Positions 17,795 to 26,498 of a DNA stretch of 64,000 nucleotides are shown here, in pieces. The notes beneath the pieces are model-generated. The model did no database searches. It saw only the letters and a program-made list of their open reading frames with translations, and was not told the origin of the DNA. The position numbers and the translations under genes are program-made. Origin of the DNA: Desulfovirgula sp. (GTDB lineage: Bacteria; Bacillota; Desulfotomaculia; Desulfotomaculales; Nap2-2B); NCBI GenBank assembly GCA_020725585.1, contig DYES01000028.1, forward strand, positions 1 to 64,000, read 5' to 3'. Numbering within the stretch: position 1 is the first letter of the stretch; each line of letters begins with the position of its first letter.

Positions 17795-18775
17795 TTACAG
17801 CGGCAACTTCGTGCCGATCCCCTTTTCGAGGGCCCGGCGGTAGATCCGGATCCCCGTGGCAATGTCCATGATGGCCAGGCCCAGGTTCATCCCGATGATC
17901 CTTTCCTTTTCGCTCTCCCGGCCGGGAACGCGCCCGGTGAGGAGCTGGCCCATGTCGGCAAAGGCTTTGGGTGCACCCTTGAAATAGCCGACCGTCCGGT
18001 AGTACTCAAACTGGTTCTCGTCATCCACGTAGAATTTGTCGCACCCCTGCATCGCCTCCGGCTTCCAGTAGGAATCGAAGTCGATGGGCAGGCCCAGCAC
18101 CCCTTCCTTCAGCCAGGAAAGCTCAATGGGCGGGTTGGGCTCTTTTAAAATGGGGCCGGCGGTGACCACGATGTCGGAATCCACTACCGCCTCTTGCGCG
18201 CTACCCACGGCAACAAACTCCAGGTGGGGCAGTTTGGCCTGCATTTCCTGGATGTAGAGATCCACCTGCCGCGGGTTGATGTCGTAACACTTGACCACCT
18301 TCAGGCCGCGGGCCAGCGCCAGTGCCGCCAGCTGCGTCCTGGCCTGCACGCCGCAGCCGATGATGGCGGCAACGGCGCTGTCTTTTCGGGCCAGGTACTT
18401 TGCCGTCACCCCGCTGACCGCGCCGGTGCGCTGCGCCGTAACCCAGACGCAATCCATTACAGCCAGCGGCACCCCCGTTTCCGGGCAGTTGAGGATCAAT
18501 AGACCGTTAATATAGGGCAGGCCGTAACGGACGTTTTCCGGGTAGCCGCTCACCCACTTCAGGCCCGCCACCTTTACTTCCGGCAGGTAGGCGGGCATCG
18601 CGTGGATGAAGGCGTCGTCCCTGGTGTAAAGGCCCGGTTTGGGCGGCATCTGAAACCTCCCGTGGCCCTTCTCGACAAACGCCTGCTCCACCGCTTCCAT
18701 GGTCTCTTCCATCGACAGATTAACGGCCTTCACATCTGTAAACGATAAGTACAAAATCTCTTTGCCCTTTTGCAC
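17795..18775 (-). CDS. Ornithine cyclodeaminase / mu-crystallin family protein
   Basis: LKWVSGYPENV; VTAKYLARKDSAVAAIIGCGVQARTQLAAL; CYDINPRQ. Confidence 0.9.
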   Translation of the reverse strand: MQKGKEILYLSFTDVKAVNLSMEETMEAVEQAFVEKGHGRFQMPPKPGLYTRDDAFIHAMPAYLPEVKVAGLKWVSGYPENVRYGLPYINGLLILNCPETGVPLAVMDCVWVTAQRTGAVSGVTAKYLARKDSAVAAIIGCGVQARTQLAALALARGLKVVKCYDINPRQVDLYIQEMQAKLPHLEFVAVGSAQEAVVDSDIVVTAGPILKEPNPPIELSWLKEGVLGLPIDFDSYWKPEAMQGCDKFYVDDENQFEYYRTVGYFKGAPKAFADMGQLLTGRVPGRESEKERIIGMNLGLAIMDIATGIRIYRRALEKGIGTKLPL

Positions 18776-18821
18776 GTTTAACCCCCCTGTTCAGATAAAA
18801 CCTCTTCACGGTAATAGCTCA

Positions 18822-19058
18822 TCAGCCCCCGCCCAGCGGAGAAACCAGGATGACTTCTTCTCCGTCGGCAGGAACGTAGTCTCTGCTTTTGTACTGCCCG
18901 TCAACTACAACCGCCGCCAGCCCCTCTGTGCCGATGCCCAGCTTTTCGGTGAGGATTTCTTTTACCGGCAGCGGGCGCTCCAGCCGGACGACAACCCTGT
19001 CCTGCCCCTGGGGGAAGCGCTCCCGAAACGTTCCCGTCGCCCGGATAATAACTTTCAT
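18822..19058 (-). CDS. MoaD/ThiS family sulfur-carrier-like protein
   Basis: Beta-grasp pattern with C-terminal PADGEEVILVSPLGGG (GG terminus). Confidence 0.85.
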   Translation of the reverse strand: MKVIIRATGTFRERFPQGQDRVVVRLERPLPVKEILTEKLGIGTEGLAAVVVDGQYKSRDYVPADGEEVILVSPLGGG

Positions 19059-19095
19059 TGCGAAACCCCTCTTTATGCCAGAATAAACAGCGGCC

Positions 19096-21258
19096 TTATT
19101 GCCGGGGCAAGTGCTTTTCGACCAGTGCGACGACGTCGGGAAAGTCGATTTTGAGCCTTTTAAGCGTTTCCAGGGTGGGGACGCCGTTGGCGGCCCAGCC
19201 CCGCCGGGCGTAAACCGCGTCGATCAGCCGCTGGTACTGGTCCTCCCGGTATTTGCGCAGCGCCCGGAGCTTTTCTTCCGTAGACTTGCCTTCCGGATCG
19301 AAGCCCGCCAGTTCTTTGAGCTGCCGGTCGTAGCGATCTGCGCGGGATTCGTATTCCTCCACCGTCGCCGGGCCGAGCGAGCGGTAAGGAACGGCGTCGT
19401 GCTCCCGGGTGCCGAAGCCCATTTTCAGGTTGAAAACCCGCTGGAAATTGTACACCGCTTCGGACATGGTGATGAGGTCTTCCTTCGTGATGTTCCTGCC
19501 GGTAACCCCGGAAAAAAGATTAACGTAATTCTCTACGTGCTCCGGCACTTTCGCCGGCTCGTCGGTATCGGCGTTATCGGCGGGGACGATGTCGTTCCAG
19601 GGCAGCTTGCACAGGCCGTTTAGGCTGAACCAGGTGCGGAACATGGGGAAGTAATACAGGGCCTCGGCCTTGTCCTCGAAAGTGGGAATCTGGTTTAAGA
19701 CCATATCCATAAAGATCAGCCACGCTTCGTCGTGCTGCGGCCCCTTATTGGTCAGCCCGTACCCGCCCTGCTGGGCCAAAGATTCTTTGGATACGTACAG
19801 GGAATATTCCAGACCCTTGGCCTCCATCCCAATGTCCTGCAGGAAGGCGGCGTCCGCCCCGTATTGTTCTGCCAGGATTCTCTTTAAGCGCCGCACCCCC
19901 TGGCCCGCCAGCCGGCCGAAGCCTTCCCCCCGGGCCATTTGGTGGAGCAGCTCCAGGGCTGCTTCGGCGTTGCCGAAGGTAAGCTTTAAGCCGCCGGTAA
20001 TTTTTTCGTTAATGATCCCCTTTTCGAAACATTCCATAAGAAAAGCGGTTATGTTGCCAAAGGAGATGGTATCGATGCCGTAAGTGTCGCAGTAAAAATT
20101 TAACTCCAGGACGGAGTCGGGATCGAAAATGCCGCAGTTTGACCCCACCCCGGCGATCGTTTCGTATTCCGGACCGTCCACGGCCACCACCTGCCCTTTG
20201 TAGGGGCCGGTTTTCAACCTGTGCTCCATGGCCACGTGGGCGCAGGCGAGCGTGCAGCCGTACCAGCAGCCGTCGGCCTTTCCAGGGGAAAAGCGCGTGC
20301 GCCAGTAGCGGTCATTTAACCTGTGGGCGTCGGGATGCGACCCAAATTTAAAATTATGGACCGGCAAAATGTCGTGGTCGTTCATGATCTGGACAAGATA
20401 CGTGGTTCCCGTGCGGCGCATCCGGCACTGCCGGTCGTCGAGGGCGGCGATTTCCCTGTGCAGCCGGATCCCCGCCGCGTTAATTTTTTTCTTATCCGCC
20501 GGCCCGTTGGAATCGCCCTTTACTCCGGCGTACTTTACCACCAGCGCGCGGATCTTTTTCGCGCGGAAAACTGTCCCCGTCCCGCCGCGGCCGGCCTGTT
20601 TCACCCGGACGATCTTTCTGTGCAGGTCGTAAAAGGAAAAATTGAGCATGCCGATCAGGGTGTGCTCTGCGCCGGTGCCGGTGGTAACCACGGAGACGTG
20701 CCGCTTGTCTTCCTCGGTAGGCGCGTAAATGTCCATGAGCTGCTCGATAATCAGGTGGCTGTCGCCGGGGCCCGGCCCGGCCTCTTCGATCGTCACCCGG
20801 CCCGCGTTGCCGTCGATGAAAATGATCACGTCTTTTTCCGCCTGGCCCTGGATCTCCAGGGCATCCCACCCGGAAAATTTCAACAGCGGGCCGAAATGGC
20901 CTCCGACGTTGCTGTCGATGACCGTGCCGGTAGTGGGCGAAAGGGTGACCACGATGGACTTGCCGGCTCCCGGATACTGCGTGATCCCGCCGATGGGCCC
21001 GGCGGAGATGACGATTTCGTTTTCCGGGTCATCCCACTTCGTTTTTTCAGTTACGGCGTTCCAGAGGTACCACAGGCCGAAGCCCCGCCCCCCGATGAAA
21101 ATTTCCTTCATCTCATCCGTCACCGGCTTGCTCAGGATGGCCCGGTCGGTGAGGTTGACGTACAAAGAACGGTTGGCGTACCCCTTTTCCACCGGGCGAA
21201 GCGGGTAGTCAAGAGAAGCCAGGATTTTACGCCCTTTAGCTGCCGCTTGCTCCCTCAT
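19096..21258 (-). CDS. Aldehyde ferredoxin oxidoreductase family protein
   Basis: FIGGRGFGLWYLWN; GPIGGITQYPGAGKSIVVTLSPTTGTVIDSNVGGHFGPLLKFSGWDALEIQGQ; RAGRGGTGTVFRAKKIRALVVK. Confidence 0.93.
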   Translation of the reverse strand: MREQAAAKGRKILASLDYPLRPVEKGYANRSLYVNLTDRAILSKPVTDEMKEIFIGGRGFGLWYLWNAVTEKTKWDDPENEIVISAGPIGGITQYPGAGKSIVVTLSPTTGTVIDSNVGGHFGPLLKFSGWDALEIQGQAEKDVIIFIDGNAGRVTIEEAGPGPGDSHLIIEQLMDIYAPTEEDKRHVSVVTTGTGAEHTLIGMLNFSFYDLHRKIVRVKQAGRGGTGTVFRAKKIRALVVKYAGVKGDSNGPADKKKINAAGIRLHREIAALDDRQCRMRRTGTTYLVQIMNDHDILPVHNFKFGSHPDAHRLNDRYWRTRFSPGKADGCWYGCTLACAHVAMEHRLKTGPYKGQVVAVDGPEYETIAGVGSNCGIFDPDSVLELNFYCDTYGIDTISFGNITAFLMECFEKGIINEKITGGLKLTFGNAEAALELLHQMARGEGFGRLAGQGVRRLKRILAEQYGADAAFLQDIGMEAKGLEYSLYVSKESLAQQGGYGLTNKGPQHDEAWLIFMDMVLNQIPTFEDKAEALYYFPMFRTWFSLNGLCKLPWNDIVPADNADTDEPAKVPEHVENYVNLFSGVTGRNITKEDLITMSEAVYNFQRVFNLKMGFGTREHDAVPYRSLGPATVEEYESRADRYDRQLKELAGFDPEGKSTEEKLRALRKYREDQYQRLIDAVYARRGWAANGVPTLETLKRLKIDFPDVVALVEKHLPRQ

Positions 21259-21280
21259 CTCCGATTCCTCCTAAATTTAG

Positions 21281-21682
21281 TTAATTTTTATTGACCTCTT
21301 CCAGATAGAGGGCGCCCGTGGGGCACTCCCGCACACACTTGCCGCAGGAGATGCACTTAAACGGCTCATTTAAGTCGTCCTGCATAAACATCGCCCCGCG
21401 CGGGCAAAAAGCAACGCAGGAATAGCAGCCCACACAGCGGTCGCGATCGATCCGCACCACCCCGCTTTTGGCCCGGCAAATGGCCTGGACCGGGCAGTAA
21501 TCGATGCACTCCCCGCACTGGTTACAGGTAATAAACGAAACTAGGCCGGTTGCGGGGTCGCGCGGCGCGATCCGCAGCGCCGCCTTTTCCCGCTCGGCAG
21601 CCTTAAAGCGGGCCCGCGCGCAGGCGTCCAGGCAGGCGTAACATTCGTTGCAAGCCTCGGGCCTAGCTTTTAAGATTTTCAT
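21281..21682 (-). CDS. Multi-cluster 4Fe-4S ferredoxin-like electron transfer protein
   Basis: CNQCGECIDYCP, CVGCYSCVAFCP, CISCGKCVRECP. Confidence 0.9.
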   Translation of the reverse strand: MKILKARPEACNECYACLDACARARFKAAEREKAALRIAPRDPATGLVSFITCNQCGECIDYCPVQAICRAKSGVVRIDRDRCVGCYSCVAFCPRGAMFMQDDLNEPFKCISCGKCVRECPTGALYLEEVNKN

Positions 21683-22023
21683 GAGCCCTCACCCCGGTCT
21701 GCCCGTTCCTGGCAATTTTCTTCCCGGCCCGCTTGCCCCAAAAGGATGCCCAGTTTAATGGGCTTGGTCGGCGGGCGAAAGGCGGGCATTTTCATCTCGC
21801 GCACATCCTGGCCGGTCGCCCTGGCCAGCTCGTTCATCAGCAAAGGGCGGCAGTTCCTGCCCTGGCAGGGCCCCATCCCGCAGCGGCTGAGCCGTTTGAT
21901 CTCGTCGATGGTGGTCAGCCCTTCGGCGATTAAATTTTGAATCTCTTCCAGAGTTACGTCCTCGCAGCGGCATATAATAGTCTGGTTGCTCATCCGGTTG
22001 CTCATCTGGTTGCTCATTGGCAA
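21679..22023 (-). CDS. BFD-like [2Fe-2S]-binding protein
   Basis: IICRCEDVTLEEIQNLIAEGLTTIDEIKRLSRCGMGPCQGRNCRPLL. Confidence 0.88.
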   Translation of the reverse strand: MPMSNQMSNRMSNQTIICRCEDVTLEEIQNLIAEGLTTIDEIKRLSRCGMGPCQGRNCRPLLMNELARATGQDVREMKMPAFRPPTKPIKLGILLGQAGREENCQERADRGEGS

Positions 22024-22508
22024 TCCCCCACTTTAATGTTTCTTACCTCCATGGAAAGTTCCTTTGGCACCGCCACCCAGATGATCAGTGTGCGGTCCTG
22101 CACCTTGGCGTTTTGCACCCTTTCCACGCGCCCCCGGCCGACCACTCTTCCTTCCCTGTTCAGCAGATCCACTTCCTGCCCCCTGGCGGGCACCGGCAAA
22201 AACTCATAAGGCAGCTTAACCAGCGCGCGGTCCGCCGAATAAGTTTCGTCCACGACAAAAATAGCCAGCCCGGGGCACTTGCTCACGCAGAGCGCGCAGC
22301 CGTTGCACCGGTCAAAATCAATCACCGGCGGATCGTTAATGTCGGCAAATTCACGGATGGCGCCCTGCTTGCAGGCCGTGTAGCAAGGGTTGCACGGGAT
22401 GCGCTGGAAGCATTCGATGACCGCCACCGGACCTCTCGCCAGCCGCTCCCGGGGAGGAATAACCCCGGCCAGGTCCTGCTCGGTAGGCACCCCTGTCTTC
22501 TCCAGCAT
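22014..22508 (-). CDS. 4Fe-4S dicluster domain protein
   Basis: CFQRIPCNPCYTACKQGAI and CNGCALCVSKCPGLAIFV. Confidence 0.88.
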   Translation of the reverse strand: MLEKTGVPTEQDLAGVIPPRERLARGPVAVIECFQRIPCNPCYTACKQGAIREFADINDPPVIDFDRCNGCALCVSKCPGLAIFVVDETYSADRALVKLPYEFLPVPARGQEVDLLNREGRVVGRGRVERVQNAKVQDRTLIIWVAVPKELSMEVRNIKVGDCQ

Positions 22509-22620
22509 TGAAAAACCTCCTTAAAGTATCCCTCATAGTAGCCTACTACCATAATCTAAAACCGGCCTGAAACTGGTCCGGCCCCCTCCGAGCCAAACAT
22601 GAGTCCCCTGCGTAAACCTT

Positions 22621-23709
22621 TTACCTGCCCACCTGGGCCAGCCCCCTGCGGATCTTTTCGCCGACAGGCCCGCAGCGCAGGCTCTCAAGCTGCCTTTGTG
22701 CTTCTTCGATTAGCCCCGCTGCGTCCGTAAGGCCGTACCCCAGGCTTTGCGCCGCCGCCAGCCCGGCCAGCCGCCCTTCCACCATGGCGCTGGAAGCCTC
22801 CTCGACCCCGGCAACGTCCCCGGCCACGTAGATCCCCGGCACGGTGGTTTCCATCAGTTCGCTGCGCACCGGCACGTGCCCGCCCAGCTCGGGAACGTAT
22901 TTCATGGCGCAGCCCGCCTGCCAGAGCAGTTCTGCCAGCGGGGAGAGCCCCACGGCAATGCAGATCACGTCCACCTCCAGTTCCCTCTCCGTACCAGGCA
23001 CCGGCTGCCACTTCTCGTCCAGCTGCCAGATGGTGGCTCCTTCGACGGCGTCCTGGCCGTGCGCCATTTTAATCGTCCAGGAGGTTAGGATGGGCACCCC
23101 CATGCGCCGCACCTTTGCCGCGTGCACCAGGTAGCCGCCGATTTTCGGCGCGGCTTCGATAATCGCCGCCACTTCCACGCCGGCCTGGAGGAGCTGGTAG
23201 CTGACGATCAGGCCGATGTTTCCCGCTCCGACCATGAGCACCCGGCGGCCGGGGACGACCCCGTAGACGTTCATAAGCGTTTGCACTGCGCCGGCTCCGT
23301 AAATGCCGGGGAGATCGTTGTTGGGAAACGCCAGCGTCCGTTCGCTCGCGCCGGTGGCGATAATCAGGCGCTCGGGCTTAATTTTCTGAAAGCGGTCATC
23401 CTTTTCAAAGGCAAGGACGCCGTCGTCCTGGTAATAGCCTAAAACCGTGGCTTCGTTTAAAATTTCCACGTTGGGCAAAGCGCGCACCTGTTCGGTGAGC
23501 AGGCGGGCGATGTCGATCCCCCGCACGGAGGCGTACTGTTTTTCGGAGCCGAAAAAAGCGTGCGTTTGTTTGATCAGCTGGCCGCCGCACTGCTCCTGGC
23601 GGTCCAGGAGCGTCACCGCCGCGCCCGCGGAAGCGGCGCTCGCCGCCGCCGACAGGCCCGCCGGCCCGGCGCCGACGATGGCGATTTCAGTCCTTTGCAC
23701 GCAGATCAC
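22621..23709 (-). CDS. NAD(P)/FAD-dependent oxidoreductase (HcnB / dye-linked dehydrogenase alpha-like)
   Basis: IAIVGAGPAGLSAAASAASAGAAVTLLDRQEQCGGQL; VLMVGAGNIGLIVSYQLLQAG. Confidence 0.9.
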   Translation of the reverse strand: MICVQRTEIAIVGAGPAGLSAAASAASAGAAVTLLDRQEQCGGQLIKQTHAFFGSEKQYASVRGIDIARLLTEQVRALPNVEILNEATVLGYYQDDGVLAFEKDDRFQKIKPERLIIATGASERTLAFPNNDLPGIYGAGAVQTLMNVYGVVPGRRVLMVGAGNIGLIVSYQLLQAGVEVAAIIEAAPKIGGYLVHAAKVRRMGVPILTSWTIKMAHGQDAVEGATIWQLDEKWQPVPGTERELEVDVICIAVGLSPLAELLWQAGCAMKYVPELGGHVPVRSELMETTVPGIYVAGDVAGVEEASSAMVEGRLAGLAAAQSLGYGLTDAAGLIEEAQRQLESLRCGPVGEKIRRGLAQVGR

Positions 23710-24079
23710 CTTTTCCCTTCTGGGTTTCCACCCGCATCCCGGCTTTTAGCTTCTCCACACACACCCGCACGTTGGGCATCCCGTCGACCACCATCAGACA
23801 GGAGGAACAGTTGCCGATGGCGCAGTAAAAACCGCGCGGGCGGTTAAGCCGCGGGCTGTGCCGCAAAACCCGCACGCCGGCAGCGTGGAGGGCGGCGGCG
23901 ATGGGTTCGCCTTCGTATCCTTCCAGCTCTTTTCCGTCAAAGGTGAATTTCACTCTTTTCCTTTCTGGAAAGGTGAGAATTGGGTGTTCTTTGATCCTCA
24001 AAACCGTATTCTCCCTCCTGTGCGTAATCCCATTTTTGCCTGGGGGCTCTTTGACCTGCTGTTCGTCCAAACGGAGCAT
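23687..24079 (-). CDS. (2Fe-2S)-binding protein (HcnA-like)
   Basis: VKFTFDGKELEGYEGEPIAAALHAAGVRVLRHSPRLNRPRGFYCAIGNCSSCLMVVDGMPNVRVC. Confidence 0.9.
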   Translation of the reverse strand: MLRLDEQQVKEPPGKNGITHRRENTVLRIKEHPILTFPERKRVKFTFDGKELEGYEGEPIAAALHAAGVRVLRHSPRLNRPRGFYCAIGNCSSCLMVVDGMPNVRVCVEKLKAGMRVETQKGKGDLRAKD

Positions 24080-24108
24080 TTGAAGCGACGTTGGACGAAC
24101 AGCAGGTC
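24053..24108. repeat. Perfect 18-bp inverted repeat with 20-nt loop; right arm starts dispersed-repeat copy A
   Basis: GACCTGCTGTTCGTCCAA (24053-24070) / TTGGACGAACAGCAGGTC (24091-24108). Confidence 0.9.
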
Positions 24109-24190
24109 TGTTGATCTAAAGCAAGAGTCATATAGAACATAGCCGTATAAGTTTCCGCTCGCGTTCACCGGCCCGCCTCATCTGCGCGTT

Positions 24191-24952
24191 TTAAGAGATC
24201 CTCAGAATTTTTTTCAGCTCTCTTTGCACCGTCTGAAGGTGCTCGCGGATGGCCGCCTCCGCCGCGTCCGGGTCCTTTTTGCAGATGGCCTCGTACACCC
24301 GGTAGTGCTGCTCGTTGTAGCAGTCCACCATCGCCCTGTCGGCCAGCAGCAGGGCGCGGCTGGGCCCGTACGCCTCGCGCATAAGGCCCGCCAGCATGCG
24401 CATAAAGCTGATCAGCAGCGGGTTGCCGGTGGCCTCGGAAATGCTCACGTGAAAAGCAGTGTCCGACTCGTCGGCCTGCCCGAAGGGCATGTCTCTTTCC
24501 GCCTGCAGCGCCCTTTCCCGGATGCGGATTAAGTCTCCCTGGGTGGCCCGCTCGCAGGCCAGGCGCACGATCTGGGACTCCAGCGCCAGGCGCGCCTCGA
24601 TGAGGTGAAAAACGTGCTCCCGCTCGTTAAACATAACCGTGGCCAGGGGTTCCACCAGGCCGTCAAAATTGATTCGCCGCACATACGCCCCGCCCCCCGG
24701 GCGGATTTCAATCAGACCCAGGGAAGCCAGCGACACCAGCGCCTCTCGCACAGCCGGCCGGCTCACCCCCAGGATCTTGGCCAGCTGCCTTTCGGGCAGG
24801 AGCTGGTCCCCCGGCGACAGCTGCCCTTCCTTGATCAACTGTAGAATCTTGGTGGTAATATTCTTATAAACCGGCTTTCTTTGTTCTCTGCTCAGCTTCA
24901 TCTGGCTCCCTCGCCTCGCTTTTTGGCGTTGGTCGTTTTCCTTTGGCTCCAT
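24191..24952 (-). CDS. GntR family regulator, FadR subfamily (FCD domain)
   Basis: LSPGDQLLPERQLAKILGVSRPAVREALVSLASLGLIEIRPGGGAYV. Confidence 0.93.
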   Translation of the reverse strand: MEPKENDQRQKARRGSQMKLSREQRKPVYKNITTKILQLIKEGQLSPGDQLLPERQLAKILGVSRPAVREALVSLASLGLIEIRPGGGAYVRRINFDGLVEPLATVMFNEREHVFHLIEARLALESQIVRLACERATQGDLIRIRERALQAERDMPFGQADESDTAFHVSISEATGNPLLISFMRMLAGLMREAYGPSRALLLADRAMVDCYNEQHYRVYEAICKKDPDAAEAAIREHLQTVQRELKKILRIS

Positions 24953-25004
24953 TGCCCCGCCCTTTCCGCTTCAAGCCTGCTTTAAGCTTTCTCTTTAAAC
25001 CTTC

Positions 25005-25721
25005 CTACTTTTCGCCCAGGTAGGCTTTCTTCACCCGCTCGTCATTTAAAAGCTCCCGGGCCGTCCCCGCCAGGACCAGGTTGCCCGTCTCCAGAACCAC
25101 CCCGCGGTGCGCCAGTTTAAGGGCCACCCGGGCATTTTGCTCTACCAGGAGGATGGTCACACCGCGCTTGTTAATCTCCCTGATCGTCTGGAAAATGTCT
25201 TTGACCAGAAGGGGCGCCAGCCCCAGGGAAGGTTCGTCCAGCAACAAAAGTTTGGGATCGGCCATCAGCGCCCGGCCGATGCTGAGCATCTGCTGCTCGC
25301 CGCCAGAAAGGGTTCCCGCCAGCTGGCGGCGGCGCTCCCGCAGGCGGGGGAAAAGCTGAAAAACCTGTTTTTTGGACTCCTCCAGCCCCTTCTTATCGCG
25401 CCCCCTGGTATAGCCGCCCAGGTCCAGGTTCTCTTCCACTGTGAGCGTGGCAAAGACCCTTCTTCCCTCCGGAGCGTGCGCCACCCCCAGCCGGACGATA
25501 TCGTGGGCCATCATCCCCCGGATGTCTTTTCCTTTCATGACGATCCGCCCGGTCCGCGGGGGCACCAGCCCCGAAACGGCCCTTAACGTGGTCGTTTTTC
25601 CGGCGCCGTTGGCGCCCAGCAGAGCCAGGATTTCCCCCTCCTGGACGGCCAGCGAAATTCCCTTCAAGGCGTGTACGTGGCCGTAAAAAATGTGCAAATT
25701 CTCAATTACTAACAGCGCCAT
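25005..25721 (-). CDS. livF: Branched-chain amino acid ABC transporter ATP-binding protein
   Basis: GANGAGKTT, LSGGEQQMLSIGRALMADPKLLLLDEPSLGLAP. Confidence 0.93.
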   Translation of the reverse strand: MALLVIENLHIFYGHVHALKGISLAVQEGEILALLGANGAGKTTTLRAVSGLVPPRTGRIVMKGKDIRGMMAHDIVRLGVAHAPEGRRVFATLTVEENLDLGGYTRGRDKKGLEESKKQVFQLFPRLRERRRQLAGTLSGGEQQMLSIGRALMADPKLLLLDEPSLGLAPLLVKDIFQTIREINKRGVTILLVEQNARVALKLAHRGVVLETGNLVLAGTARELLNDERVKKAYLGEK

Positions 25722-26491
25722 TAAAAGTCATCCTCTTCTCTTCCGAGATACGCTTCAATCACTCGCGGGTCGGCCTGAACCTCCCGCGGGGTTCCCTCGG
25801 CAATCTTCTCCCCGTTGTCCAGGACAACCACCCGGTCGGAAATTTGCATCACCACGTTCATGTCGTGCTCGATCAACAAAACAGTGATGCCGGAAGCCCG
25901 GATTTGGCCGATGAGCGCCATCAGATCCTGAGTTTCTTTCTCGTTCAGGCCTCCCGCCGGTTCGTCCAGAATCAAAAGCCTGGGCCCGGTCGCCAGGGCG
26001 CGCGCAATCTCCAGGCGCCGCTGGTCTCCGTAAGGGAGATTTTTGGCCAGTTCGTTGCGCACTGCCGAAAGGCCCATCATGGCCAAGTACTTACCGGCTT
26101 CCTGGCGGATCTTCTCTTCTTCTCTTTTCTGCGCGGGCGTGCGCAGAACGGCCCCCCATATTCCTGCGGAGGACCGGCAATGCTGCCCGGACATTACGTT
26201 TTCCAGGCAGGTCATATTTTTAAAGAGGCGCAGATTCTGAAAAGTGCGCGCGATCCCCAGCTGGGTGATCTTGTGGGGCGCCAGGCCGTTCAGCTTTTTT
26301 CCGGCAAGGAAAATTTCCCCTTCGTCGGGGGGATAAATGCCCGTGATGAGATTGAACACGGTAGTCTTGCCTGCTCCGTTGGGACCGATCAGGCTCACGA
26401 TTTCGCCTTCGTCCACGTGAAAAGTTACCGCTTTAACCGCCGTCAGCCCGCCAAAACTTTTGGTCAGGTTCTTAATCTGCAAGAGGCTCAT
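25721..26491 (-). CDS. livG: Branched-chain amino acid ABC transporter ATP-binding protein
   Basis: LTKSFGGLTAVKAVTFHVDEGEIVSLIGPNGAGKTTVFNLITGIYPPDEG; IARTFQNLRLF. Confidence 0.93.
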   Translation of the reverse strand: MSLLQIKNLTKSFGGLTAVKAVTFHVDEGEIVSLIGPNGAGKTTVFNLITGIYPPDEGEIFLAGKKLNGLAPHKITQLGIARTFQNLRLFKNMTCLENVMSGQHCRSSAGIWGAVLRTPAQKREEEKIRQEAGKYLAMMGLSAVRNELAKNLPYGDQRRLEIARALATGPRLLILDEPAGGLNEKETQDLMALIGQIRASGITVLLIEHDMNVVMQISDRVVVLDNGEKIAEGTPREVQADPRVIEAYLGREEDDF

Positions 26492-26498
26492 GTCTGTC

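Noticed and set aside
20323-21294. 323-aa + strand ORF opposite the AOR gene
   Set aside because: Shadow ORF of a strongly conserved AOR coding sequence.
22014-24079. Hydrogen cyanide synthase (hcnABC)
   Set aside because: Homology to HcnA/B/C-like proteins is broad; the accompanying BFD, ferredoxins, AOR and cyclodeaminase point to an amino-acid dehydrogenase rather than cyanogenesis.
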